Positions 30,518-37,043 of a DNA stretch of 64,000 nucleotides are shown here, in pieces. The notes beneath the pieces are model-generated. The model had not been told where the DNA came from and searched no databases. It was given only the letters and a program-made list of their open reading frames with translations. The translations under genes were made by a program, and so were the position numbers. Within the stretch, counting starts at the first letter, position 1; the number at the start of each line of letters is the position of its first letter. Source of the DNA: Blastococcus sp. CT_GayMR16 (GTDB lineage: Bacteria > Actinomycetota > Actinomycetes > Mycobacteriales > Geodermatophilaceae). The stretch is from assembly GCF_004570875.1 (NCBI RefSeq), contig NZ_SPQK01000001.1, positions 372,001-436,000 of the forward strand. The letters are read 5' to 3'.

Positions 30518-30730
30518 TCAGCCGACCGGCCGCACCTCGTCGGCGGGCACCGATGTCACGTACCGGCCCCTCCCCCAGTCGTGCTCGAGCACGTACGACA
30601 CCGACGCGTACCAGTCGCCGTCCGGCCACCGCACCCAGCCGTCCTGCATCGCAGGCACCCACTCGCCGTCGTGGAGCACCTCCACCGGCCGGGGCTCGTC
30701 GAAGCGCCGTATCCGGTCCTCGGTCACCAC
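30518..30730 (-). CDS. Small leftward phage gene, unknown
   Basis: About 70 aa; GTG codons at 30736, 30730 and 30727 are possible starts and none has a clear RBS. The sequence is protein-like and Trp-rich (EVLHDGEWVPAMQDGWVRW, DGDWYASVSYV, GRGRYVTSVPADEVR). It is one of three leftward genes between the immunity region and the tail-tip genes' end and lies back to back with a rightward gene only 18 bp away. Confidence 0.6.
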   Translation of the reverse strand: MVTEDRIRRFDEPRPVEVLHDGEWVPAMQDGWVRWPDGDWYASVSYVLEHDWGRGRYVTSVPADEVRPVG

Positions 30731-30748
30731 GTCCACGGTAGGTGCGCG

Positions 30749-31036
30749 GTGACCGGCCCGTGCCCGTCGGGGAAGACGGAGCACCCGTCGGAGACCGCCG
30801 CCCGCCGGGCCGCCACCTCGGTGGGGCAGCGGCGCACCCACGACCGGCCGCGGGTCTACCAGTGCCCCCACTGCCACGGCTGGCACCTGACCAGCTCGCC
30901 AAAGGCCCGGCAGCCCGCCGCGCACGGCAACCGGCGGAGAGGCAACGCACCAGCCCCGCCGACGCCTGCGACCCGCACGGAGTTCGAGGCGTGGTTCGCC
31001 GCGCACACCCCCAACACCAGCGAGGAGCAGCGATGA
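30749..31036 (+). CDS. Small zinc-finger phage protein
   Basis: 95 aa from GTG 30749. VYQCPHCHGWHLTSS is a CxxCxxxH-type knuckle common in actinophage proteins; the flanks are basic. Function unknown. Its stop overlaps the next ATG (ATGA). Confidence 0.65.
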   Translation: MTGPCPSGKTEHPSETAARRAATSVGQRRTHDRPRVYQCPHCHGWHLTSSPKARQPAAHGNRRRGNAPAPPTPATRTEFEAWFAAHTPNTSEEQR

Positions 31037-31389
31037 GGCGCGCCCTGGCCGCCGCCCACTGGGTCCGCGACCACTGGCTGCACCTCGTCCCCGCCGGCGC
31101 CGCCCTCGCCGTCATCACCGGCGCCATCCTCAAGGCCGACGTCGGCACCATCGCCATCACCACCGCCATGGTGATCATGCTCGGCTGGATCTACGGCCTC
31201 ACCTACACCGTGCAGAACCTCCGCGACGACGTCGACACCGCCACCGACGACTCCGACCAGGCCATCCGCCTCGCCCACGACCTGAAAGAGGACATGACCG
31301 CGGTCATCGGCACCGTCAACCAGGTCATCGACCACCTCGACGACACCACCCCCGCCGGCAGGCACTCCCGCCCACACCTCCAGCCCTAA
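31033..31389 (+). CDS. Small membrane protein with coiled coil
   Basis: 118 aa from ATG 31033. Two hydrophobic helices (LHLVPAGAALAVITGAIL and IAITTAMVIMLGWIYGL), then a heptad-like segment (LRDDVDTATDDSDQAIRLAH). Unknown. Confidence 0.62.
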   Translation: MRRALAAAHWVRDHWLHLVPAGAALAVITGAILKADVGTIAITTAMVIMLGWIYGLTYTVQNLRDDVDTATDDSDQAIRLAHDLKEDMTAVIGTVNQVIDHLDDTTPAGRHSRPHLQP

Positions 31390-31399
31390 GCCATGCTCA

Positions 31400-31426
31400 C
31401 GCTTTCTCACTTCCGCGACTCACAAC
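31400..31426 (+). promoter_or_regulatory. Repeated intergenic element, copy 1
   Basis: 27 bp beginning CGCTTTCTC and ending TCACAAC; 22 of 27 bases match the copy at 32,572-32,598. It lies between a stop (31,389) and the TTG start at 31,438. Confidence 0.5.
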
Positions 31427-31437
31427 AGGGGGACCCA

Positions 31438-31758
31438 TTGACCGACCTTCTCGCCGACGTCGACGCCTGGTGCCGCAGCACGCTGCCCCCGCGGCGGCCG
31501 ACGCACCTGCTCAACGTCCGCCCCACCGACGCCCAGCTCGACACCCATCCCGAGTCGCTCGCCATCGCCGCCTACTTCGCCGGCGCCCGGCACGCCACCG
31601 GTGAGCCCCTCGCCGCGTTCCCCCGGCCGCTCACCGCCGCCGAAGCCGAGTGCTGGCGCGACGGGTGGGCCGAACACCAGGAGCTCCCCCTGGCCCTCCC
31701 TGAGCCGCAGCACGACCGCAGCGTCGACGTCGACCACCCGATCGGACGGACCGCCTGA
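31438..31758 (+). CDS. Phage protein, unknown
   Basis: 106 aa from TTG 31438, preferred to ATG 31393 because AGGGGGA sits at 31427-31433 and the earlier start would swallow the repeated element. Contains LAIAAYFAGARHATGEPLAA and ECWRDGWAEHQ. No family recognised. Confidence 0.6.
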   Translation: MTDLLADVDAWCRSTLPPRRPTHLLNVRPTDAQLDTHPESLAIAAYFAGARHATGEPLAAFPRPLTAAEAECWRDGWAEHQELPLALPEPQHDRSVDVDHPIGRTA

Positions 31759-32156
31759 TGACCGGCCTGCCGTGGGTCCGTCTGGACACCACCTTCTACG
31801 AGAACCCGAAGATCCTCGCCCTTCTCGCCGAGCGGGACGGCTACCGGGCCGCCGTCGTCTACGTGTCGGCCCTCGCGTACTCGGGAGGGCACGGCACCGA
31901 CGGCCAGATCGCTACCTACGTCCTGCCCAGGGTCCACGGCCGGAAGACGGACGCCGACCGACTAGTCCGCCACGGCCTGTTCGAGCCGGCCGTCGACGGC
32001 TGGCAGATACACGACTACGACCAGCTGCAGCAGACGTCGGAGACCACCGAGCAGATCCGCGCCGACCGCCGCCGGGCCGCCATCAAGGGCAACTGCGTCC
32101 GCCACCACGGCCCCGACTGCGGCTGCTGGAGAGGAGGCCTCAGCAGCGTCCCATGA
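31758..32156 (+). CDS. DnaD-like N-terminal domain phage replication protein (tentative)
   Basis: 132 aa from ATG 31758 (TGATG overlap). WVRLDTTFYENPKILALL, then AYSGGHGTDGQIATYVLP and GWQIHDYDQLQQT is the winged-helix-like pattern found at the N-terminus of phage replication initiators. A Cys-rich tail (CVRHHGPDCGCWRGG) follows. No helicase or polymerase gene lies near, so replication would rely on host enzymes. Confidence 0.58.
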   Translation: MTGLPWVRLDTTFYENPKILALLAERDGYRAAVVYVSALAYSGGHGTDGQIATYVLPRVHGRKTDADRLVRHGLFEPAVDGWQIHDYDQLQQTSETTEQIRADRRRAAIKGNCVRHHGPDCGCWRGGLSSVP

Positions 32157-32183
32157 CCCTCGCACCCTGCGTCGCACATGCGA

Positions 32184-32210
32184 TCGCAAACGACTCACAC
32201 CCGGGAGTCG
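32184..32210 (+). promoter_or_regulatory. Repeated intergenic element, divergent copy 3, with hairpin
   Basis: TCGCAAACGACTCACACC resembles the core of the copy at 32,572. CGACTC (32191-32196) and GAGTCG (32205-32210) form a 6-bp stem with 8-nt loop. It lies in the 124-bp gap before the TTG start at 32,281, which has its own RBS AGGAG. Confidence 0.4.
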
Positions 32211-32280
32211 CACTTGTGGTCCGACGAGACGTGACGTGACTACACGAAGAACTACTCACCCTGACAGGAGATAGATCAAC

Positions 32281-32568
32281 TTGCGTAACGCGCACGCGAG
32301 CAGCACCCCCCATCACGTCGGCCAGGTCGAAAAGGCACGCATCGAGATCACCGCCCTCCTCGAACAGTGGGGCGCCCCGTCCGCCCCGGCTCGCGCCGGC
32401 GACATCGTCGACGCCATGCAGAACCTCGGCTGGACCCCACCCCGCGACCCCAACGCCGACATCCCGCCGCTGCGCCCCGCCCGCGTCGCCGACGAGGACT
32501 CCCCCGGCCGCCGCGAGTTCGCCGAAGCCCGCGCCGCCCTCGCAGCCCGCCAACGCAGAGACCCATGA
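32281..32568 (+). CDS. Phage protein, unknown
   Basis: 95 aa from TTG 32281, supported by AGGAG at 32267-32271. Helical (KARIEITALLEQWGAPSAPA, DIVDAMQNLGWTPP) with an Ala/Arg-rich C-terminus. No domain recognised. Confidence 0.6.
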   Translation: MRNAHASSTPHHVGQVEKARIEITALLEQWGAPSAPARAGDIVDAMQNLGWTPPRDPNADIPPLRPARVADEDSPGRREFAEARAALAARQRRDP

Positions 32569-32571
32569 CCC

Positions 32572-32598
32572 CGCTTTCTCGCAACCGAGAGTCACAAC
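32572..32598 (+). promoter_or_regulatory. Repeated intergenic element, copy 2
   Basis: 27 bp beginning CGCTTTCTC and ending TCACAAC, in the 73-bp gap upstream of the 23-codon gene and whiB-like gene. Confidence 0.5.
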
Positions 32599-32641
32599 TG
32601 CGATACTCACCAGACCCCCCTCTCCCCAGGAGCCCACTCGC

Positions 32642-32713
32642 ATGATCCGCAACCTGCTCGACTTCGGCCGGATGCTGGCCGACGCACTCCTCGAACGACT
32701 CACCCGCCGATGA
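32642..32713 (+). CDS. 23-residue peptide ahead of the WhiB gene
   Basis: ATG 32642 with RBS AGGAG; reads IRNLLDFGRMLADALLERLT plus two Arg, an amphipathic helix. Its TGA overlaps the WhiB ATG (ATGA). It may be a real micro-protein or a leader that sets WhiB translation. Confidence 0.55.
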   Translation: MIRNLLDFGRMLADALLERLTRR

Positions 32714-33237
32714 CCGCCCTGCTCCGGCCACCCGACTGGACCCGCCAAGCCGCCTGCACCGACCACGACCCCGCCCTCTTCGACGCCGACACCGGACCCA
32801 ACACCGCCCGAGCCCGCATCATCTGCGCCAGCTGCCCCGTCCGACTCCGCTGCGCCCACGAAGCCCTCGACGACGCCATCGACGGCGGCACCTGGGGCGG
32901 CCTCACCACCGCCGACCGCCGCGCCATCGCCCGCGGCGACTACGGCGACCTCGGCACCTACGACAAGCCCGGCGCCGCCCGCCACGGCGACCGCTCCCGC
33001 TACAACACCTGCACCGCCGGCCCCGGTGGCAGCAAGTGCGCCGCCTGCCGCGAATCCATGCGTCGCTGGCAGGCCGACCGACGCGGCAGCACCAGCCGCG
33101 TCAGCGTCACCGCCACAGCCAAGACCGGATACCGGACTGGCGCAGGCAGCCGACCCGTCCGCCTCGACCCCGCCATGGACACCGACTTCAACCGCGGTGA
33201 CGACACTGATATCGACGACCGCAAGATCAGCGCATGA
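32710..33237 (+). CDS. Phage WhiB-like transcription factor
   Basis: 175 aa from ATG 32710. Four cysteines for the iron-sulfur cluster: C16, C39, C42 and C48 (IICASCPVRLRC), then the GGTWGG turn at 59-64. A long C-terminal extension carries two more CxxC-like pairs (YNTCTAG, KCAACRE) not found in cellular WhiB proteins. Phage WhiBs such as that of TM4 alter host WhiB control; here it could regulate phage genes. Confidence 0.85.
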   Translation: MTALLRPPDWTRQAACTDHDPALFDADTGPNTARARIICASCPVRLRCAHEALDDAIDGGTWGGLTTADRRAIARGDYGDLGTYDKPGAARHGDRSRYNTCTAGPGGSKCAACRESMRRWQADRRGSTSRVSVTATAKTGYRTGAGSRPVRLDPAMDTDFNRGDDTDIDDRKISA

Positions 33238-33431
33238 CCGGGTTCAGCGACGGCCTCCACCAAGGCCTCCACGCCGTCGCCTACGCCCTCGGCTTCCTCC
33301 TGCCGGTCCTCATCCTCGCCGCCTGCATCGCCACAGCCTGGGTCCTCTACGGCTGGGCCGAACACCGCATCGCCGTCCGCCGCGTCCACTGCCAGATCCG
33401 CCGCACCGGACGACGACCAGGACGCACCTGA
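33234..33431 (+). CDS. Small membrane protein
   Basis: 65 aa from ATG 33234 (ATGA overlap). One helix (ALGFLLPVLILAACIATAWV) and a very basic C-terminus. Unknown. Confidence 0.6.
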   Translation: MTGFSDGLHQGLHAVAYALGFLLPVLILAACIATAWVLYGWAEHRIAVRRVHCQIRRTGRRPGRT

Positions 33432-33907
33432 TGCCCGCACCCCTCGACCCCGACAAGCGCGCCGCCATCCTCGACGACATCCTCGAAGGCAAGACGCGCA
33501 ACGCCATCGCCCGAGACCACGACGTCGCCCAATCCACCGTCAGCCGCATCGCCGCCCAAGAAGGCATCACCGACGCTTGGGACCGAGCGGACAGCAAACG
33601 CGCCACAGAGCTGCGGATGGTGGACGTCAAGGCCCGGCAGTCGGAGCTGGCGCAGCTGCTCGCTGAGGACGTGCACCGGCTGCGTCGGATGCTGTGGGAG
33701 CCGTGCACGGTCTACAAGTTCGGCGGGAAGGACAACACGCTGGCGACGCACGACCTCGAGGAGCCGGACTTCGAGGGGAAGCGGAACCTGATGACGACGA
33801 TCGGCATTGCGGTGGACAAGATCGCGGTGTTGACGCGGGACGACGCGCAGGGCCTGGCCGCGGTCGACTCGTGGCTGCGGTCCCTCGGTGTCGGGGCGAC
33901 GACGTGA
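33431..33907 (+). CDS. Terminase small subunit (probable)
   Basis: 158 aa from ATG 33431. N-terminal helix-turn-helix (GKTRNAIARDHDVAQSTVSR) for DNA recognition, then helical segments for oligomerisation. It lies one small gene before the large subunit, as terminase small subunits do. Confidence 0.75.
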   Translation: MPAPLDPDKRAAILDDILEGKTRNAIARDHDVAQSTVSRIAAQEGITDAWDRADSKRATELRMVDVKARQSELAQLLAEDVHRLRRMLWEPCTVYKFGGKDNTLATHDLEEPDFEGKRNLMTTIGIAVDKIAVLTRDDAQGLAAVDSWLRSLGVGATT

Positions 33908-34110
33908 GCAGACCCCCCGTGCATCCGCAGGCTGGCGGCGCCGTCCTGTTCTTGTGCAGTGCGCAGCATCCGCGTCTGTCGCCGGGGAACGTCTGTACCG
34001 AGCCAGCTGGGCACAGCGGCGTGCACGTCGCCACCGACAGCTGCGGACGGCCCGAGTACCTCTGGCGCAACAACGAAGGCCTGACCGGCGACGCCTACCC
34101 ACTGAGGTGA
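33904..34110 (+). CDS. Small Cys/His-rich phage protein
   Basis: 68 aa from GTG 33904 (GTGA overlap). LCSAQHPRLSPGNVCTEPAG and HVATDSCGR could bind zinc. Inserted between the terminase genes; role unknown. Confidence 0.58.
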   Translation: MSRPPVHPQAGGAVLFLCSAQHPRLSPGNVCTEPAGHSGVHVATDSCGRPEYLWRNNEGLTGDAYPLR

Positions 34111-35465
34111 TCGTCCAGGCGCTCACGCCGAAACAGCAGACCGCCATCGGCCTCTCCCGAGCACACCGCATGGCCGTCTACGAAGGCTCCGTCCGCTCCA
34201 GCAAGACCATCACGTCGCTGCTCGACTGGCTCGCGTTCGTCCGCACCGCACCCCCCGGCCCGATGCTGATGATCGGCAAGACCGAACGCACCCTGGAACG
34301 CAACGTCATCGGCCCGCTCGTCGAGATGCTGGGCCGCAACCGGTGCCGGTTCGTCCGCGGCGCCGGGGAGCTCCACCTACTGGGCCGGCTCATCTACACC
34401 GCCGGCGCGAACGACGAGAAGGCGCAGGAGAAGGTCCGCGGCATCACCCTCGTCGGCGTCTACGTCGACGAGGCGTCGCTGCTACCCGAGTCGTTCTGGA
34501 ACATGCTGGGCACCCGCCTGTCCGTCGCCGGCGCGCGGCTGATCGCGACCACGAACCCCGACTCCCCGCAGCACTGGCTGAAGCGCGACTACCTGGACCG
34601 GGCGCGCACCCACCTGACCAGGCCGGGCGCGGTCGTCCCCACCGGCGGCCCCGTCGACCTGGTGCGGCTGTCGTTCCACCTCGACGACAACATCACCTTG
34701 GACCCGCTGTACCGGGCTTCGCTGGACGCCATGTACGTGGGGCTGTGGCGGCGCCGGTTCATAGACGGCGACTGGGTCGCCGCCGAGGGCGCCATCTTCG
34801 ACATGCTCGACCTCAACCCCGGGGGCGTCCACCGCATCGGCTGGGACACGGTGCGCCGGCAGCTGACCGGCCGGCACTGGGTGGGCCTGGACTACGGGCA
34901 GTCCAACCCGTTCCACGCCGTCCTCCTCGGCACGTCCGACGACGACCGGCTGGTGGTGTGCGGTGAGTGGCGGTACGACGGGCGCACCTCGCACCGGCAG
35001 CTCGACGACGGCGAGTACGAGGCCCGCCTGCGCGGCTGGCTCGACGCCGGAGCCGACATCCCCCTGCCCGCCGATGCGCACCCGGGGACGTTGGCCGGGT
35101 CGGTGTGGCCGGAGCGCACCGCGGTGGACCCGTCAGCGGCGTCGTTCCGGTCGATGCTGCGCAACCGTGGCTGGACCGGTCTGGTCGCCGCGGACAACGC
35201 CGTCGCGGACGGCATCCGCAACGTGTCGTCGCTGCTGGCCGCCCGCCGGCTGCTGTTCGCCCACGACGACCAGGGCCAGCCCGCCGCGCCGTTCCTCGAG
35301 CGGGAGCTGCTCGGCTACGTGTGGGACCCGAAGGCCACGAAGCGCGGCGAAGACGAACCGTTGAAGGCCGACGACCACGGCCCGGACGGGCTGCGGTACG
35401 GGGTCCAGGTCTGCCGGTCGGTGTGGCGGCCCTGGCTCCAGCAGGGGCTCAGCCTCGCGGCGTGA
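34107..35465 (+). CDS. Terminase large subunit
   Basis: 452 aa from GTG 34107. ATPase: Walker A YEGSVRSSKT (25-34), Walker B VYVDEAS (118-124), coupling motif ATTN (147-150). Nuclease: WVGLDYGQSNP with the first catalytic Asp at 262. Resembles the PBSX-type terminase_3 family. It packages DNA into proheads through the portal. Confidence 0.92.
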   Translation: MIVQALTPKQQTAIGLSRAHRMAVYEGSVRSSKTITSLLDWLAFVRTAPPGPMLMIGKTERTLERNVIGPLVEMLGRNRCRFVRGAGELHLLGRLIYTAGANDEKAQEKVRGITLVGVYVDEASLLPESFWNMLGTRLSVAGARLIATTNPDSPQHWLKRDYLDRARTHLTRPGAVVPTGGPVDLVRLSFHLDDNITLDPLYRASLDAMYVGLWRRRFIDGDWVAAEGAIFDMLDLNPGGVHRIGWDTVRRQLTGRHWVGLDYGQSNPFHAVLLGTSDDDRLVVCGEWRYDGRTSHRQLDDGEYEARLRGWLDAGADIPLPADAHPGTLAGSVWPERTAVDPSAASFRSMLRNRGWTGLVAADNAVADGIRNVSSLLAARRLLFAHDDQGQPAAPFLERELLGYVWDPKATKRGEDEPLKADDHGPDGLRYGVQVCRSVWRPWLQQGLSLAA

Positions 35466-35640
35466 TCACCAGCCGGCCGTCGTCGTTGAGGCTGCTGAGG
35501 TGGTAGCGGACACCAGGCATGGACAGCTGCTCGAGGTGTGGCCGACAGACGGGGATGTTCCGCCCGTCGAAAGTCCCTGCCCCCCAGGGCCAGGCGGTTA
35601 CGGCTTCGGCGGAGCAGTCGTTGGCACGGCAGGTCGACAT
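35449..35640 (-). CDS. Small leftward zinc-binding-like protein
   Basis: 63 aa from ATG 35640; longer starts would run into the operator region. STCRANDCSAEAV and IPVCRPHLEQL give a C-x4-C...C-x2-H pattern. A TACGCT -10-like hexamer just upstream suggests a leaderless transcript. Overlaps the end of the terminase by 17 bp. It points away from the rightward gene at 35,717 and shares a regulatory region with it. Confidence 0.62.
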   Translation of the reverse strand: MSTCRANDCSAEAVTAWPWGAGTFDGRNIPVCRPHLEQLSMPGVRYHLSSLNDDGRLVITPRG

Positions 35641-35716
35641 GACCCGAGCGTAGGACGTTGCGAAACTTTCTAACTTTTGACTCAAGAAAGTTCTTCGCAA
35701 TACCGTTACACTCCTC
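35641..35716. promoter_or_regulatory. Second divergent control region with repressor-like operators
   Basis: An AT-rich 76-bp gap. TTGCGAAACTTTCT (35658-35671) is inverted at 35685-35700 with a 2-nt insertion, flanking AACTTTTGACTCA. The words TTGCGA..AACTTT and AACTT(T)C-AACTTTTG match the immunity region at 21,904-21,960. TTACAC (35706-35711) lies six bases before GTG 35717. Confidence 0.68.
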
Positions 35717-35851
35717 GTGACCATCCGCGGCTACGAAGTCCTCCAGTGGACCCAGCACTGGCGGGTCGTCCACGGCACCTACTACCGCGACGCCGTCGCC
35801 CGCCGCCTCACCGACGGCGCGGTCCGCCTCATCTCCGTCCCCGACCAGTGA
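35717..35851 (+). CDS. 44-residue phage protein
   Basis: GTG 35717, likely leaderless. Sequence TIRGYEVLQWTQHWRVVHGT, then YYRDAVARRLTDGAVRL. Basic and aromatic. First gene right of the second operator region; role unknown. Confidence 0.58.
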   Translation: MTIRGYEVLQWTQHWRVVHGTYYRDAVARRLTDGAVRLISVPDQ

Positions 35852-35871
35852 CCCGCCACCAGGAGCACGAC

Positions 35872-35976
35872 ATGACCCGCCGCCCCTCCATCATCGAGAC
35901 CCTGCCCGACTGGGCGCACGGGCTCCTCGTCCTATTCATCACCGCCGCGTCAACCACCCTCGGCAGCCTCCTGTGA
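35872..35976 (+). CDS. 34-residue membrane peptide
   Basis: ATG 35872 with RBS AGGAG. One helix (HGLLVLFITAASTTLGSLL). Its stop overlaps the next GTG (GTGA). Confidence 0.52.
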   Translation: MTRRPSIIETLPDWAHGLLVLFITAASTTLGSLL

Positions 35977-36590
35977 CCGGCCTGACCACCGGGGCCATGA
36001 CCGTGACCGGCGAGGGCCGCGGCCCCGTGCACCTCACCGCCGCCGGCGCACGGAAGCTCACCGAGGAGATCCGGCACCACCTCGGCACCGCGATCGTGAA
36101 GCTCACCCAGGCCCGCGAAGGGGGCGCCGACGAGGTGCTCGGCTACCCGTCGTGGCACGCCTACGTGGAGGCCGAGTTCGGGGACCTGCGGGAGCTGCGC
36201 CTGCCCGTCGTCGAGCGCCGCGCCCTGGTCTCGTCGATGCGCGGAGATGACCTCAGCGTGCGGCAGATCGCCGGGAAGCTCGGTGTCTCCGTGGGCACCG
36301 TCCACGCCGACCTCCCCGAGACGCGTGAGCGCACTGCTGACGTCGTCCAGCTGCGCCCCGATCCGGCGCCCTCCCCCATCGCCGACCTGCCGAAGACCGA
36401 CCAGGTCGTGATCCTCGTCGGCATGCAGGGCGACCGCGGCCTCACCTGCCGCGAGCTCGAGCTGGAAACCGGCTGGGGACATGGCACCGCATCGGGAGCC
36501 TTGTCGCGGGTCGCTCGGCAGCAGCGTGTGCGCCACGACGGGCGGTTCCGCCGCGAGTACGGCGTCTACGTGATCGGTCCGGACGCGTGA
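35973..36590 (+). CDS. Helix-turn-helix DNA-binding phage protein
   Basis: 205 aa from GTG 35973. LGYPSWHAYVEAEF is the hallmark of an actinophage DNA-binding family; a clear HTH follows (SVRQIAGKLGVSVGTVHADL), and a C-terminal winged-helix-like region (CRELELETGWGHGTASGALS). Probably regulates or nucleates late-gene or packaging events. Confidence 0.75.
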   Translation: MTGLTTGAMTVTGEGRGPVHLTAAGARKLTEEIRHHLGTAIVKLTQAREGGADEVLGYPSWHAYVEAEFGDLRELRLPVVERRALVSSMRGDDLSVRQIAGKLGVSVGTVHADLPETRERTADVVQLRPDPAPSPIADLPKTDQVVILVGMQGDRGLTCRELELETGWGHGTASGALSRVARQQRVRHDGRFRREYGVYVIGPDA

Positions 36591-37018
36591 CACCCGCGGA
36601 GCGCGTAGCCGCCCGATCGGTTCCAGGGCCGGGTGGTTGCCTCCTCTGGACCGGTGCTCGCTCGGATCGCGGCTACGGGACCATCTGCATCACCGAGGGC
36701 GGCCGGAAGCGGTGGCTGCTCGTTCACCGCGTCGCCTACGAGGCTGTCAAGGGGCCGATCCCTGCGGGCACTGTCGTCCGGCACTGCTGCGACGTCCGGC
36801 ACTGTGTCGCTGCCGAGCACCTGATCTCCGGTAGCTATTCCGACAACACTCAGGACATGCTGGAGCGCGACCGACAGCCCGAGCACATGCGCCGCCGATT
36901 GACGTGCAGGAAGTGCGGCGCGAGGAACTGGCGTGAAACGCCGCAGGGCGGCCGGGTCTGTCGGCCGTGCACCGCCGCTCGTCAGCGCATCCGAAAGGCC
37001 CGGACGCACCTCGGCTGA
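36587..37018 (+). CDS. HNH endonuclease with zinc-knuckle tail
   Basis: 143 aa from GTG 36587. GCLLWTGARSDRGYGTI, LVHRVAYEAVKGPIP and VVRHCCDVRHCVAAEHL, then NTQDM, form an HNH_3 nuclease. The C-terminus has a Cys4 ribbon (CRKCGARNW, CRPCTAAR). HNH genes near terminase help cos-type packaging in some phages. Its TGA is the first three bases of the late-boundary element at 37,016. Confidence 0.8.
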   Translation: MTPAERVAARSVPGPGGCLLWTGARSDRGYGTICITEGGRKRWLLVHRVAYEAVKGPIPAGTVVRHCCDVRHCVAAEHLISGSYSDNTQDMLERDRQPEHMRRRLTCRKCGARNWRETPQGGRVCRPCTAARQRIRKARTHLG

Positions 37019-37043
37019 TACCGGGACGCCGACGCTGAGCGGG
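37016..37043 (+). promoter_or_regulatory. Late-boundary element 1 (before portal)
   Basis: TGATAC, 10 bp, then ACGCTGAGCGGG. The last G is the first base of the portal GTG. Confidence 0.65.
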
